From NCBI GenBank assembly GCA_040905685.1, contig JBBDRB010000055.1:61467-125466 (forward strand): a stretch of 64,000 nt of DNA, written 5' to 3'. Positions within the stretch are counted from its first letter, which is position 1. Every line of letters begins with the position of its first letter. Position numbers and translations under genes: made by a program. The notes below the pieces were generated by a model. The model searched no databases. It was given only the letters and a program-made list of their open reading frames with translations, and had not been told where the DNA came from. This document shows positions 9,564 to 18,998 of the stretch, one piece after another. Source of the stretch: JBBDMU01 sp040905685 (GTDB taxonomy: Bacteria > Bacteroidota > Rhodothermia > Balneolales > Natronogracilivirgulaceae).

Positions 9564-12350
9564 TCAGTGATTTCTGATATTTTTAATTTTATTGGTTAGC
9601 TTACTGTAGGTAAGTTCTTCCAGGTTCTTGTCAGGAGCTAAGAAGATCAAGCTAAAAATATAACCTGCAACCAGGCATACGGGGATGCCAATGAGTGGGT
9701 ATATATAGAAATGGATTTCACTTGAGAATTTTACTAATGCCATAGAAGCAAGACTTGCCAGAGCCCCAATTAAAACTCCTGTACCTGAAGCTTTTCGGGT
9801 AAAAATACCTAGGATAAAGATACCCGCAAGTGCACTGCCTAATAATCCAATTATTTCCTGAAAAAGAAAGTACAAAGAGCGTATGGGAAAACTCGCTAAG
9901 ATACAGGCCATTGCGGTCCCAAATAAGCCCACGATAATGATTATTATCCTGGCAAGCCTGAGCCGGTGCTCTTCAGTGGACCCTGGATTAAATCGATCAT
10001 GAAAATCGACTGTCCAGGCAGTTGATATACTGTGCATGCTGCTATCCAAGCTTGACATAGAAGCGGCAAAGATTCCTGCAATAACAAGGCCTGCTAAACC
10101 GAGAGGCAATTGCTGCCCTATAAAAAGCGGGAATATTTGATCACTTTCCATACCTACAAAGATAAGTTCAGGGTTTAACTTGTAAAAAGCGTACAAACCT
10201 GTCCCCAGGGCAAAGAATAAAAATCCCGTAGGAATGGACATAAATCCGTTTACCCAAAGGCTTTTTGCAGCTGCGTCCTCGTTTTTTGTAGTAAGGTATC
10301 GTTGGATTACCGCTTGGTCCGTAGTATACGGACCAAATTGCAAGGCAAATGTCCCCAGAAAAATGGACCAGGTAACTAAATCCCTAAAGTTTATTCTCCA
10401 GTCAAACATTTGAAGCTTATTATCCATGCTGGCAATAGCATAAATGGTTTCAAATCCTCCCGTATCAATAATTATGAACAGGATGCTGTATATAATTCCT
10501 GATACCAGGATCACAACTTGTACAACATCTGTCCAAATTACAGCTTCCATTCCGCCCAGCATGGTATAAAAAATTGCTAGTAAGCCCATTAAGATAATCG
10601 CAACATAAATATTCATACCAAGGATTGCTGTAATGGCTAAAGCCGGTAGAAAGACAAGCACACTCATTCTTCCAAGCTGGAATATAATAAAGGACATACT
10701 TCCGAACAGACGTACGGATAGGTTGAATCTTTTTTCCAAATACTGGTATGCCGTGGTAATATTTAACCGCCTGAAAAAAGGCAAATAGAAAGTGATTACA
10801 ATCGGAACAATGAGCAAGATGGTTAAATATGCAGGGAATATCTCCCAATTGGTTGTGAAGGCAATAGCCGGAACAGCAATAAATGTTATAGCACTAAGCT
10901 GCGTGGCATAGATACTTACACCGGCAGCCCACCATGGAATCCTTTTATCTGCAAGAAAGAAGTTGTCTGTATTTTTTCCTTTTTTGGAAAAATAAAATCC
11001 CAACAACACCATCAATGCCATATACAGGGTAAGCACACTATAATTAATTACTCCAAAACCCGGCGTTTCAGGTGTAACAGTTCCTTTCCAGACATCACTT
11101 GTTCTGATTCCAGGACTGATTTCACCGGTTGGAATAATTATGTTGGCATCCCATTTGATTGCCGTCGTAGTTACAGGACCTGGGGTCGGCAGTTTTCCTA
11201 TTACAGCCCAGGAATCGGTAATTGTATGATATGAAAGTATGTCTCTGGAAAAATCAGACTTGTTTGTGAGAACAGAATGAAGCTCTTTTTGCAGAGAATC
11301 TATCTTCTCTCTTAAACTAACCCTTCCTGCCATAATTATTTCATTTTGCAAAGCATCAGAAAGCGTATCAATCTGTTCGATTAAATTAAGTCTTTTCTTT
11401 AATGCCCTGCCATCATCCCCACCAAAAAACAAAATATGGCCGCTGCCATAAGGGATTGCGGTACCGGCCATAACAGAGCGGCCGTCTGATAACTCGCTTT
11501 TATTCTCAAGTACATTATCTAATGTCTTCCATTTATTTGTACGTGGGTTATAAGAAAATCCATCGTTTAATACTTCAATAGTCCCGTTCGCTCTGATATT
11601 CCGTCCGCTGAACAGGTAAAAATTTTCATTTATTCCATCATCCTGCACTGCTGAAACAGCCAGTACTCTTGGCGGACCAGACCAGGGAGGCAGTGAAATC
11701 CATTCATGTTGTGTGGACCTTGCAGATGGTGACAAATCCAGTGAAAAAAAATGCATTGTTGCATCGGAGCTTTCAGGCTTTTCTTGTCCTCCTGCAACAT
11801 ATATCGTCTGACCTATTCTTGTACCCGTCATGAACGCAAGGGGAACGGGCAGGGAAGGCAAGTCATCTGTTTCAATAGTTTTACTATTGGAATCCCAGCT
11901 TAAAAGAAAAACATCATCATAGGTTTTCTTGCCATCTGTTCCTCCAATGCATATTATCCCATCTTCTGTACTTATTGTAACACCATAAGCAAGAGGCAAG
12001 GGTAAGGATAATTGGTCATTTTGAAACCAATTATAAGAATCCCCTTCTTTTTCAAGTACATAAATTTGATCATGGTAAACCCTTTCTCCTGATTCCCAGG
12101 GTGGTCCAGATGGGAAATTAGCTCCACCTGCAACAATAAGCGCCTGATTATGCTTACCTGTAAATGCTCCGGCTACCCCTATGGAGTCAGGTAATGGAGG
12201 CAATGACTCCCAGGCAACAATGTCTTTAGACAATTCTGATTCAGTATCGTTTTTATGTCCTGAATGAGCATTGACTATAACCGGAATCAAATGAAACAAC
12301 AGACCAATATATATTAATGCATTGCAAGAATAATTCATTAAATGTGACAA
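9564..12350 (-). CDS. Kelch mutarotase - sodium/solute symporter fusion for sialic acid
   Basis: The 928-residue protein joins two activities. After a signal peptide, residues about 45-425 form a kelch propeller of the NanM/cyclically permuted mutarotase type (GVAGAFTGKHNQALIVAGGANFP, ERVYHDQIYVL, GGTDGKKTYDDVFLLSW), which would convert alpha to beta sialic acid in the periplasm. From about residue 430 a multi-pass SSS symporter follows (DNFFLADKRIPWWAAGVSIYATQLSAITFI, SMSSLDSSMHSISTAWTVDFHDRF). It is divergent from the AraC gene and 304 bases upstream of susC. MNYSC, four codons in, could be the start. Sodium-coupled sialic acid uptake is inferred from context. Confidence 0.88.
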   Translation of the reverse strand: MSHLMNYSCNALIYIGLLFHLIPVIVNAHSGHKNDTESELSKDIVAWESLPPLPDSIGVAGAFTGKHNQALIVAGGANFPSGPPWESGERVYHDQIYVLEKEGDSYNWFQNDQLSLPLPLAYGVTISTEDGIICIGGTDGKKTYDDVFLLSWDSNSKTIETDDLPSLPVPLAFMTGTRIGQTIYVAGGQEKPESSDATMHFFSLDLSPSARSTQHEWISLPPWSGPPRVLAVSAVQDDGINENFYLFSGRNIRANGTIEVLNDGFSYNPRTNKWKTLDNVLENKSELSDGRSVMAGTAIPYGSGHILFFGGDDGRALKKRLNLIEQIDTLSDALQNEIIMAGRVSLREKIDSLQKELHSVLTNKSDFSRDILSYHTITDSWAVIGKLPTPGPVTTTAIKWDANIIIPTGEISPGIRTSDVWKGTVTPETPGFGVINYSVLTLYMALMVLLGFYFSKKGKNTDNFFLADKRIPWWAAGVSIYATQLSAITFIAVPAIAFTTNWEIFPAYLTILLIVPIVITFYLPFFRRLNITTAYQYLEKRFNLSVRLFGSMSFIIFQLGRMSVLVFLPALAITAILGMNIYVAIILMGLLAIFYTMLGGMEAVIWTDVVQVVILVSGIIYSILFIIIDTGGFETIYAIASMDNKLQMFDWRINFRDLVTWSIFLGTFALQFGPYTTDQAVIQRYLTTKNEDAAAKSLWVNGFMSIPTGFLFFALGTGLYAFYKLNPELIFVGMESDQIFPLFIGQQLPLGLAGLVIAGIFAASMSSLDSSMHSISTAWTVDFHDRFNPGSTEEHRLRLARIIIIIVGLFGTAMACILASFPIRSLYFLFQEIIGLLGSALAGIFILGIFTRKASGTGVLIGALASLASMALVKFSSEIHFYIYPLIGIPVCLVAGYIFSLIFLAPDKNLEELTYSKLTNKIKNIRNH

Positions 12351-12501
12351 ATATGGTTTTCTGAGACAGGCCTGCAGCCCATTTTAGTAAAAAAACATAC
12401 ATATTTTGCCGACTGATAACTGTTCAAATAATGACATTTCATACCTCAAAATTGACATATAATTGGTTTTTGAACAAAACATTATAAATTACAAATGCAC
12501 T

Positions 12502-12513
12502 CTAAATTGATAT
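12502..12513 (+). promoter_or_regulatory. Putative AraC-regulator half-site
   Basis: CTAAATTGATAT is identical to 9384-9395 upstream of susC. A related ATTGAC lies at 12451-12456. The site overlaps the first possible ATG of the araC gene (12512), which favours the later ATG at 12560 as the real start. Confidence 0.35.
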
Positions 12514-12559
12514 GATTTATACTCAATATTTTTTAGAAGCATCAATTCACAGGTACATT

Positions 12560-13417
12560 ATGAAACCATTATTTAAAATAAATGTAGTTTCTAACAGTTC
12601 CTTCACCGTTAAAAACACTATAGGTCAATCATTTGATGGGCTGTGGCATTATCATAATGAATATGAATTAAGTTATATCCATGAGGGTAGAGGTGAAAAA
12701 ATAGTCGGAGATCATATATCAAGCTTAAATAAAGGAGAACTATTATTTCTCGGATCTGATCTGCCCCACCGATTTAGCTGCGACCAAAACTTTCCTTTGA
12801 AAGATCGTGCCGGTTCACTGACAGTGCATATTAATAGTGAATTCATTAATGAACGGTTTTTTACCTATCCCGAATTGGCATCAATCTCTCAACTATTTAA
12901 TAAAGCCAGGTCAGGGGTACAGTTTAATGGAAAGACACAGGGCATAGCCAGCCGTATTCAAAACTTATTTGAACTGGATGAAGCAGAATCCATTCTTGAA
13001 ATAGTTTCCATGTTTCAGGTTCTTTCAAAAAACTTTAAATCTAAAATACTTGCAAGCCCGGGCTATACATCAAACTTTGACAAGAGTTCTTACCAAAGAA
13101 TAAACAAGGTATGCAAATATGTAATGGATAATTTCAAAAGCGATATTTGCTTAGAAGATGCCGCCAATATCGTCGGTCTCACGAATGCTGCATTTTGCAG
13201 GCATTTTAAGAAGGTTACAGGAAAAACTTTTTTTTCCTATATAAAAGAATACAGGGTTGGTAATGCTTGCAAGTTATTAATGGAAAATAACTTAAATGTT
13301 AGTGAAATTAGTTATGAATGTGGTTTTAATACCATTTCAAATTTTAACAAGCAGTTCAGGGAAATAACGGGAAACAGCCCTTCCGTGTACCGGGATCGAT
13401 TCATAAACTTTCATTAG
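12560..13417 (+). CDS. AraC-family transcriptional regulator
   Basis: The protein has an N-terminal cupin-like sensor domain (WHYHNEYELSYIHEGRGEKIVGDH, LFLGSDLPHRF) and a C-terminal double helix-turn-helix (LEDAANIVGLTNAAFCRHFKKVTGKTFFSYIKEYRV and VSEISYECGFNTISNFNKQFREITGNSP). It likely binds a sugar and controls the divergent symporter and the susC operon. I chose the ATG at 12560 (285 residues); an in-frame ATG at 12512 would add 16 residues. Its 3' end overlaps the convergent deaminase gene by 17 bases. Base use is AT-rich, like the nan genes. Confidence 0.9.
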   Translation: MKPLFKINVVSNSSFTVKNTIGQSFDGLWHYHNEYELSYIHEGRGEKIVGDHISSLNKGELLFLGSDLPHRFSCDQNFPLKDRAGSLTVHINSEFINERFFTYPELASISQLFNKARSGVQFNGKTQGIASRIQNLFELDEAESILEIVSMFQVLSKNFKSKILASPGYTSNFDKSSYQRINKVCKYVMDNFKSDICLEDAANIVGLTNAAFCRHFKKVTGKTFFSYIKEYRVGNACKLLMENNLNVSEISYECGFNTISNFNKQFREITGNSPSVYRDRFINFH

Positions 13418-15338
13418 TTTTTTGATCCCATCGTACGAACGCCTCAATGGCTTCGTATTCGGCCAGGCCCAGGCTGTCATAGAGTCCGGCCGTTCCCCTG
13501 TTCCGGTCATCGACACGCTGCCAGAATTCCCGCTTGTCACTGCCCGGAAATAAGGGACGGTCTTTCTGGGACTGGTGCTTGAAGATGGCCCGGCGTTTCC
13601 TCAGCAATTCTTCCGGACTGAACGGCACGGCCATCTCAATCTTGTCCAGGTCCCACTCCTGCCAGGCTCCCCTGTAGAGCCAGACATAACAATCATCCAT
13701 CCAGGATTCATTTTCACAGCGCTTGATGGCCCGCGTCACGGCGCTGAGGCATACTCGGTGGGTGCCGTGCGGATCGGAAAGATCGCCGGCCGCATAGATC
13801 TGATGAGGCCTGATCTTTTTGATCAGATCTTCGGTGATCTGTATATCCTCATCACCCAGAGGTTTTTTGGTTACCCGCCCCGTCTCATAAAAGGGCATGT
13901 CCATGAAATGGATGTTCTCATCCTTAATTCCGCTGTACTGGCAGGCTGATTTAGCCTCACCGCGCCGTATAAGGCCTTTGATCTTCTGGATCTCGGGTGA
14001 ATCAACCTGTCCGGGAGCCTTGTTTTTGAGGAAGGTGGAAACCTGCTGAAAAAGCTTTTCGGCCTTATTCTCACCCAGGTTGAAGGTGCTGTTATAATCA
14101 CCCACAAAGTCGGCGAACCGGATGGCATCATCGTCAAAAACGGCGATATTGCCCGAAGTCTGGTAGGCGACATGAACCTCATGACCCTGATCCACCAGTC
14201 GGATAAGGGTTGCTCCCATGGAGATAACATCATCATCGGGATGGGGACTAAAGATCAGCACACGTTTGGGATAGGGCCGGGCGCGTTCCGGCCGGCTGCT
14301 GTCATCGGCATCGGGCTTGCCGGCAGGCCAGCCGGTGATGGTATGCTGCAGGGAATTGAAGATCCTGATATTGATATGATAAGCCGGTCCGTGTTCCGTT
14401 ACCAGTTCCCCCAGCCCGTGTTCGTTGTAGTCTTCATCGGTGAGCTTGAGGACGGGTTTATCCAGGATCTGGCACAGCCAAACCACGGCAGATCGTGTAA
14501 GTTGATCGGTCCAGTCGCAGGTACTTACCAGCCAGGGCGTTTTGCTGCGGATAAGCTCACTTCCGGCGGCTTCATCCAGGATGATCCCGGCATTGTCATG
14601 ATTCTGAAGAAAGGTAGCGGGAACGATATCCGTGATCTCCCCCTCCACCGTTTTGGCTATGACCGGGGCTTTTCCATCTCCCCAGGCCATGAGGTAAATC
14701 CTGGTCGAGCTCAGGATGGTGCCTACACCCATGGTGATGGCATGACGGGGAACATTCTCCTCCCCAAAAAAATCACTTGCCGCATCCTGGCGGGTTATTT
14801 TATCCAGGGTAATCAGGCGGGTTTTGGAATCTTTGGTTGAGCCGGGTTCGTTAAAACCGATATGGCCGGTACGGCCAATGCCCAGCAGTTGTATGTCAAT
14901 GCCGCCGGCGTCCATAATTTCCTGTTCGTAGCGGCGGCAGTAATCGTACACATCCCCTCTGTTTATCGTTCCATCGGGGATATGTATATTCTCAGGGGGT
15001 ATGTCTATGTGATCGAACAGGTGTTCGTTCATGAAACGTACATAGCTTTGCAGCGAATCCGGCTGAATGGGAAAATATTCATCCAGATTAAAAGTGATCA
15101 CATTGGAAAAACTCAGGCCTTCTTCCCGGTGGAGTTTAACCAGTTCGGTATACACTTTGGTGGGCGTGGATCCGGTAGCCAGGCCTAATACGACGTTCTC
15201 TCCTGAAGCGGCCCGGTCCCGTATGAGATCTGCAATAGCCTGGGCCACCCGGCCGGAGGCTTCCGAGGCCGTGGGGAAAATATGAGTGGGAATCTTTTCG
15301 AATTGCTGGTGTTCTGTAGTTGAAAATAATTCTTTCAT
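13401..15338 (-). CDS. nagB: Glucosamine-6-phosphate deaminase fused to a PIG-L/LmbE deacetylase
   Basis: The 645-residue protein has two parts. Residues about 20-290 are NagB: GLATGSTPTKVYTEL, ITFNLDEYFPI, GIGRTGHIGFNEPGS. They turn glucosamine-6-phosphate into fructose-6-phosphate and ammonia. From about residue 350 a PIG-L zinc deacetylase domain follows, with PHPDDDVISMGATL near 362 and SDPHGTHR near 520. Such fusions are known in Bacteroidota. The second domain may remove the acetyl group from N-acetylhexosamine phosphates, since no nagA is seen here (inference). It is the last gene of the minus-strand amino-sugar operon, 103 bases after the KbaZ-like gene. Confidence 0.92.
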   Translation of the reverse strand: MKELFSTTEHQQFEKIPTHIFPTASEASGRVAQAIADLIRDRAASGENVVLGLATGSTPTKVYTELVKLHREEGLSFSNVITFNLDEYFPIQPDSLQSYVRFMNEHLFDHIDIPPENIHIPDGTINRGDVYDYCRRYEQEIMDAGGIDIQLLGIGRTGHIGFNEPGSTKDSKTRLITLDKITRQDAASDFFGEENVPRHAITMGVGTILSSTRIYLMAWGDGKAPVIAKTVEGEITDIVPATFLQNHDNAGIILDEAAGSELIRSKTPWLVSTCDWTDQLTRSAVVWLCQILDKPVLKLTDEDYNEHGLGELVTEHGPAYHINIRIFNSLQHTITGWPAGKPDADDSSRPERARPYPKRVLIFSPHPDDDVISMGATLIRLVDQGHEVHVAYQTSGNIAVFDDDAIRFADFVGDYNSTFNLGENKAEKLFQQVSTFLKNKAPGQVDSPEIQKIKGLIRRGEAKSACQYSGIKDENIHFMDMPFYETGRVTKKPLGDEDIQITEDLIKKIRPHQIYAAGDLSDPHGTHRVCLSAVTRAIKRCENESWMDDCYVWLYRGAWQEWDLDKIEMAVPFSPEELLRKRRAIFKHQSQKDRPLFPGSDKREFWQRVDDRNRGTAGLYDSLGLAEYEAIEAFVRWDQKTNESL

Positions 15339-15441
15339 ATAAAGGACAGGGTATTTAAAAAGTTAACATTCAGGCATCAAGGCGCTCATAAATATTTAAC
15401 TGGTAAATATACGACCTAATAGGGAAGAAATTCTATTTTTT

Positions 15442-16677
15442 TCAATTCTTCAGAACAGGCACGGCATTAAAATCGATGAGATTAAAGCTATGGTAATACT
15501 TCATGATGGATTTTTTGATTTGCCACAGAACAAAAGCATCTGCATTACAGCAACCACGGAGGTTATGATATAGCCGTTTGCGGGCTTCCACTACCCTGCC
15601 TGCGGTCCAGATATACCGGCTGCATGTACGCATTAGCCAAAGCTGCCGTTCCCCGGATAAGGAATTGAAAGCCTGCCCGGCTTCCTCTTCTGTGAGCCAT
15701 TTTTGCCACCGGTTGCTGTTAATGACGGCATCCTTCAGGGCGGCTTTCAGCCCGGAATCATGGCCGGTCTTCTGCTCCAGCTTTACGAGTTTCATCAGGG
15801 CAATGAACTCCTCTTCGGTGTATTCCGGCCCTACGTTGGCGCCCCCCATACCGCTTAGCGGGTAATCTTCGGGATTATCAACATAATCGGAGTAATGACC
15901 TTTTATCAGTGCACCGTAAGGTTTTACCAAAGCGGTCAATTTTTGTGCAACGGACGGGTCAAACAAGGTTGTATGCAGGTCGGTACCCACCTTGCCAACC
16001 ACAAAACAGGGCCAGGCGTCTTCGAGCCCCCTGGTTTTCAGTCCGGTGTCCAGCCCGTCAAGGAAAGACTTAAAACTGTCCATATCGGCCAACCCACCAT
16101 GGACCTCTTCGGTGCCCACTTCATAGCTGATGGGCGGCAGGCTGTTGCTTTTCCGGTACGTTTCGGCATGTTCGATCATTTCCAGGGTTCGCTTTACGAC
16201 CAGGTCAATGGGTATGGGCGTCCCATTGCCAAGGGTCTTATCGACGGTGGGATCAATATGAAGCAAAGCATAACCGGCATCAAGGCAGGCTTCCAGGGAC
16301 TCCTTTACGGCCGCCATCGTTTCCTCGTAGCCGTAATTCTGTGTAGAGTGCTTGTCCTTCAGCCAGGGTCCGCCATGATCCAGGCAGGGCAGGATAAGAG
16401 ACTTCAGTCCGATCCGCCCGGCTTCTTCATGAAGAAAATGGGTAAGTTCCTGCGGGGTCCAGCCGGTGTACCCCCCGTCGGTGTCAACCTGATTCAGGGT
16501 GGCTGCAAACAGGATGGGGGCGTTTGCTTCCTTTGCGGCAAGAAGAGCCGCCCGGGTCACGGATTCCGAATTGGGACAAACGGCCAGTAATGTTTTAAAC
16601 TCATTGCGGTGGATCAGCTGGTGGATCAGGCTTTTTATAACGGGTTCTTTCATATAGTTAAATTTGGCTTTTGTCAT
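15442..16677 (-). CDS. KbaZ/GatZ-family protein of tagatose phosphate metabolism
   Basis: The 411-residue sequence matches the family called non-catalytic subunit of class II tagatose-1,6-bisphosphate aldolase (ATLNQVDTDGGYTGWTPQEL, LILPCLDHGGPW, LLHIDPTVD, YEVGTEEVHGG). The frame opens at 16677, overlapping agaS by 20 bases; a second Met at 16653 would leave 4 bases between the genes and is equally possible. No KbaY/GatY catalytic partner is present, while a LacD-type aldolase is. Some members of this family have been reported as fructose/tagatose-6-phosphate 4-epimerases, which would fit here. Confidence 0.85.
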   Translation of the reverse strand: MTKAKFNYMKEPVIKSLIHQLIHRNEFKTLLAVCPNSESVTRAALLAAKEANAPILFAATLNQVDTDGGYTGWTPQELTHFLHEEAGRIGLKSLILPCLDHGGPWLKDKHSTQNYGYEETMAAVKESLEACLDAGYALLHIDPTVDKTLGNGTPIPIDLVVKRTLEMIEHAETYRKSNSLPPISYEVGTEEVHGGLADMDSFKSFLDGLDTGLKTRGLEDAWPCFVVGKVGTDLHTTLFDPSVAQKLTALVKPYGALIKGHYSDYVDNPEDYPLSGMGGANVGPEYTEEEFIALMKLVKLEQKTGHDSGLKAALKDAVINSNRWQKWLTEEEAGQAFNSLSGERQLWLMRTCSRYIWTAGRVVEARKRLYHNLRGCCNADAFVLWQIKKSIMKYYHSFNLIDFNAVPVLKN

Positions 16678-17926
16678 TTAGCAGATAGTCGTACAGCCGG
16701 ACCCCTTTAACCGTCCGGCTGTACAGGGGATGGTCCCCCGAAGTGGGATCGTCGATATGGATACCTCGCCGGTGAGCAGAAAATAATCCGAAGAGCTGGC
16801 CGAACAAGATCTGGATATTTACCTGATAGAGTTTCGGTATATTGAATCCGGCTTCGGGATCGAACGTGATATGATGAATATAATCCTCGTTTTCCCGATC
16901 ATTTTTTTGAGATCCGGCGCTTACCACCACGGTTTTGGTTCCCATTTCCTGAAATGGCCTGCTGAATTGATAAAGCACATCCAATTCATATTGCAGGGTA
17001 AAGGCATCGGCGGATAAAAAGAAACATACCAGCGTATGGGAATCTACTGCGGAAACAGGACCATGCCTGAAGGCCATAGTATCTTCCCCTTTGGCCATAA
17101 GCCGGCCACGGGTAAGTTCCTGAACTTTTAAGGCCGACTCTACAGCCGCGCCTAAAAGTTCGTTATTGCCCAGATAAAACGCCCGGGTTAGTTCTGGAGA
17201 TGCCAGATCATATATTTGATCACAATAGGTGTTGATAAAATATTCCGCGGCCCCTGCCATTCGTTCAACCAGATCCTGAAAGTGATCCATGTCACTTAAA
17301 TGAACAAGCGCCTGGCCGGCCAGGACCAGGTTGCTGAATGAACTGGTCATGGCCAGGCCTTTGTCATTCGTCGACTCATCGAGCACTATAGAATAGACTT
17401 TATCGGGATGTTCATCCGCTATGCGGGCAAGTTCTCCGTCTTTATTGCAGGTTATGACAAGGTGATGGGTCACATTGGGGAAATGCCGGAGGGCCATATC
17501 CAGCACGGCTGTGCTCTCGGGACTGTTGCCCGACCGGGCAAAATGAATCAGCACATGGTTATGATTTGCAGTAAAGTAAACATCCGGGCTCACCGTTATC
17601 CGGGTGGTAGACCAGTTATGACAATGGGTGGCGAACCGGTTCCTTAACAAGTCAACTAGGGAAAGCCCCACATAGTCTGAGGTGCCGGCGCCGGTCAGGA
17701 TCAGGCTGGGACGATTGCCTTTGTTGTATAAGCCGGCTTTTTGCAGAAAGGCCTGAAGTTCCGGGGCATGCCGGCTCATCAACGCGCCCGTCTGTCGCCA
17801 TGTCCAGGGCTGCTGAGCAATCTCCCGGGGGGTATGCAGGGCTTTACCGTCAGAAAATAGCAAATCCGATAATGTATTTTTACCGGCATACTGCCGGTCA
17901 AGGTACCTTTTCCTGTGTGAGCTCAT
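16658..17926 (-). CDS. agaS: AgaS-type SIS-domain galactosamine-6-phosphate deaminase/isomerase
   Basis: The 422-residue protein holds two SIS domains. HTPREIAQQPWTW near residue 33 is typical of AgaS; LTGAGTSDYVGLSL, FARSGNSPESTAVL and MAKGEDTMAFRHGP are the phosphosugar-binding motifs. AgaS converts galactosamine-6-phosphate to tagatose-6-phosphate with loss of ammonia. It lies 26 bases downstream of the LacD-type aldolase and overlaps the KbaZ-like gene, so all are one transcript. This gene is the main reason to assign the operon to N-acetylgalactosamine use. Confidence 0.9.
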   Translation of the reverse strand: MSSHRKRYLDRQYAGKNTLSDLLFSDGKALHTPREIAQQPWTWRQTGALMSRHAPELQAFLQKAGLYNKGNRPSLILTGAGTSDYVGLSLVDLLRNRFATHCHNWSTTRITVSPDVYFTANHNHVLIHFARSGNSPESTAVLDMALRHFPNVTHHLVITCNKDGELARIADEHPDKVYSIVLDESTNDKGLAMTSSFSNLVLAGQALVHLSDMDHFQDLVERMAGAAEYFINTYCDQIYDLASPELTRAFYLGNNELLGAAVESALKVQELTRGRLMAKGEDTMAFRHGPVSAVDSHTLVCFFLSADAFTLQYELDVLYQFSRPFQEMGTKTVVVSAGSQKNDRENEDYIHHITFDPEAGFNIPKLYQVNIQILFGQLFGLFSAHRRGIHIDDPTSGDHPLYSRTVKGVRLYDYLLNDKSQI

Positions 17927-17952
17927 CCCGTTTATTTTCCTGCTGGTTGTCG

Positions 17953-18963
17953 TTAATGCTGTTGCCAGGGCACCGCTTCATGGTTGGCTTGCCGTATACT
18001 TTCAAAATAACGGCATCCTGTTTCATCAGCATACTGTTGCATTTGATCCTTGTGCGGGAAAAAATCGATCACGTTTTTCCAGACCGCCCGCCCGCATAAA
18101 AATCCACTGGCCCCGGCTTTATTGGCCAGGCGTATATTTTCAGTAAATTCCCCGATGCCCACGCCGGCGCTTAAAATAACCCAGGGAACGGCGCAGGCCG
18201 CATCGACATCCGTGCAGTATTGCCGGACCTGGCTGCGGTCGTATAGCGCAAAGCCCGTTCCGTATCCGGTGCTCTGGTATTCTTCGGTAAACTTCAGTTC
18301 ACCCGGGAACTGCAGTTTTAACAAATCCACGGCAAACTTCGGATTCGAGTAAGTTCGTGCCGCATCCAGCACATAGCGCGGTTTTACCCGGGCAAAATCA
18401 GCACTCGTGGTATCCTGTCCATTCAGCCCGTATACCACGATTTCCAGGACAAAGGGCATCTGGGCAGAAGAGCAGGCCTCGCCGACGCGCTGCACGATTT
18501 CCTGCTGGTGCTGATGGGTGGCTTCTGTTGTATCCGGATGATGCCAGATGAGCAGCTTGACCGCATCGGCGCCGCTTTTCAAAGGTTGTTCAACATCCCA
18601 GCCCGTCATCAGCCTTGACAGCCGCTCATCTTTGCCCCTGAGATCGTAGCCGGTTACCTCCGATGATAAAATAACCCCGATAGACGGGGATATGACCTCC
18701 AGAGACCCTGGATACCCATACTCGGGACAGGTAAGGACAGCGGTGGATAAGGGAGATATCGATCGGGTGATAATGCGTTTTACAAGGCCCAGTTCATGGC
18801 CTCCCACTTTTTCAGGATCACACCCCATTTGCCTGCTGATCATTTTTTGCAGTGATTGCCGCTGATCGATTGCCAGCATGGCAAACTGCCCGTCGGCATT
18901 GCACAGGCGGTTCATCCGGCGATATTTACCTGAGCTCAGGTTTTGTCTGTCTGTAACTTGCAT
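17953..18963 (-). CDS. lacD: Tagatose-1,6-bisphosphate aldolase, LacD type (class I)
   Basis: The 336-residue protein resembles LacD: the start GKYRRMNRLCNADGQFAMLAIDQRQSLQKMI, then SEVTGYD and the lysine-bearing GADAVKLLIWHHPD, followed by PFVLEIVVYGL and ELKFTEEY. It cleaves tagatose-1,6-bisphosphate to dihydroxyacetone phosphate and glyceraldehyde-3-phosphate through a Schiff base. It sits between the PfkB kinase (35 bases upstream) and agaS (26 bases downstream). A related sulfofructose-phosphate aldolase role is possible for this superfamily, but the neighbours argue for tagatose. Confidence 0.82.
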   Translation of the reverse strand: MQVTDRQNLSSGKYRRMNRLCNADGQFAMLAIDQRQSLQKMISRQMGCDPEKVGGHELGLVKRIITRSISPLSTAVLTCPEYGYPGSLEVISPSIGVILSSEVTGYDLRGKDERLSRLMTGWDVEQPLKSGADAVKLLIWHHPDTTEATHQHQQEIVQRVGEACSSAQMPFVLEIVVYGLNGQDTTSADFARVKPRYVLDAARTYSNPKFAVDLLKLQFPGELKFTEEYQSTGYGTGFALYDRSQVRQYCTDVDAACAVPWVILSAGVGIGEFTENIRLANKAGASGFLCGRAVWKNVIDFFPHKDQMQQYADETGCRYFESIRQANHEAVPWQQH

Positions 18964-18998
18964 ATAACAGGATCAACTATTTTGTTCCGTCATTTTAT

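Noticed and set aside
14172..14840. 222-codon open frame on the plus strand
   Set aside because: It lies wholly antisense to the clear nagB-PIG-L coding region and shows no family-like motifs. GC-rich third positions on the other strand explain it.
15895..16590. 231-codon plus-strand open frame
   Set aside because: Antisense shadow of the KbaZ-like gene.
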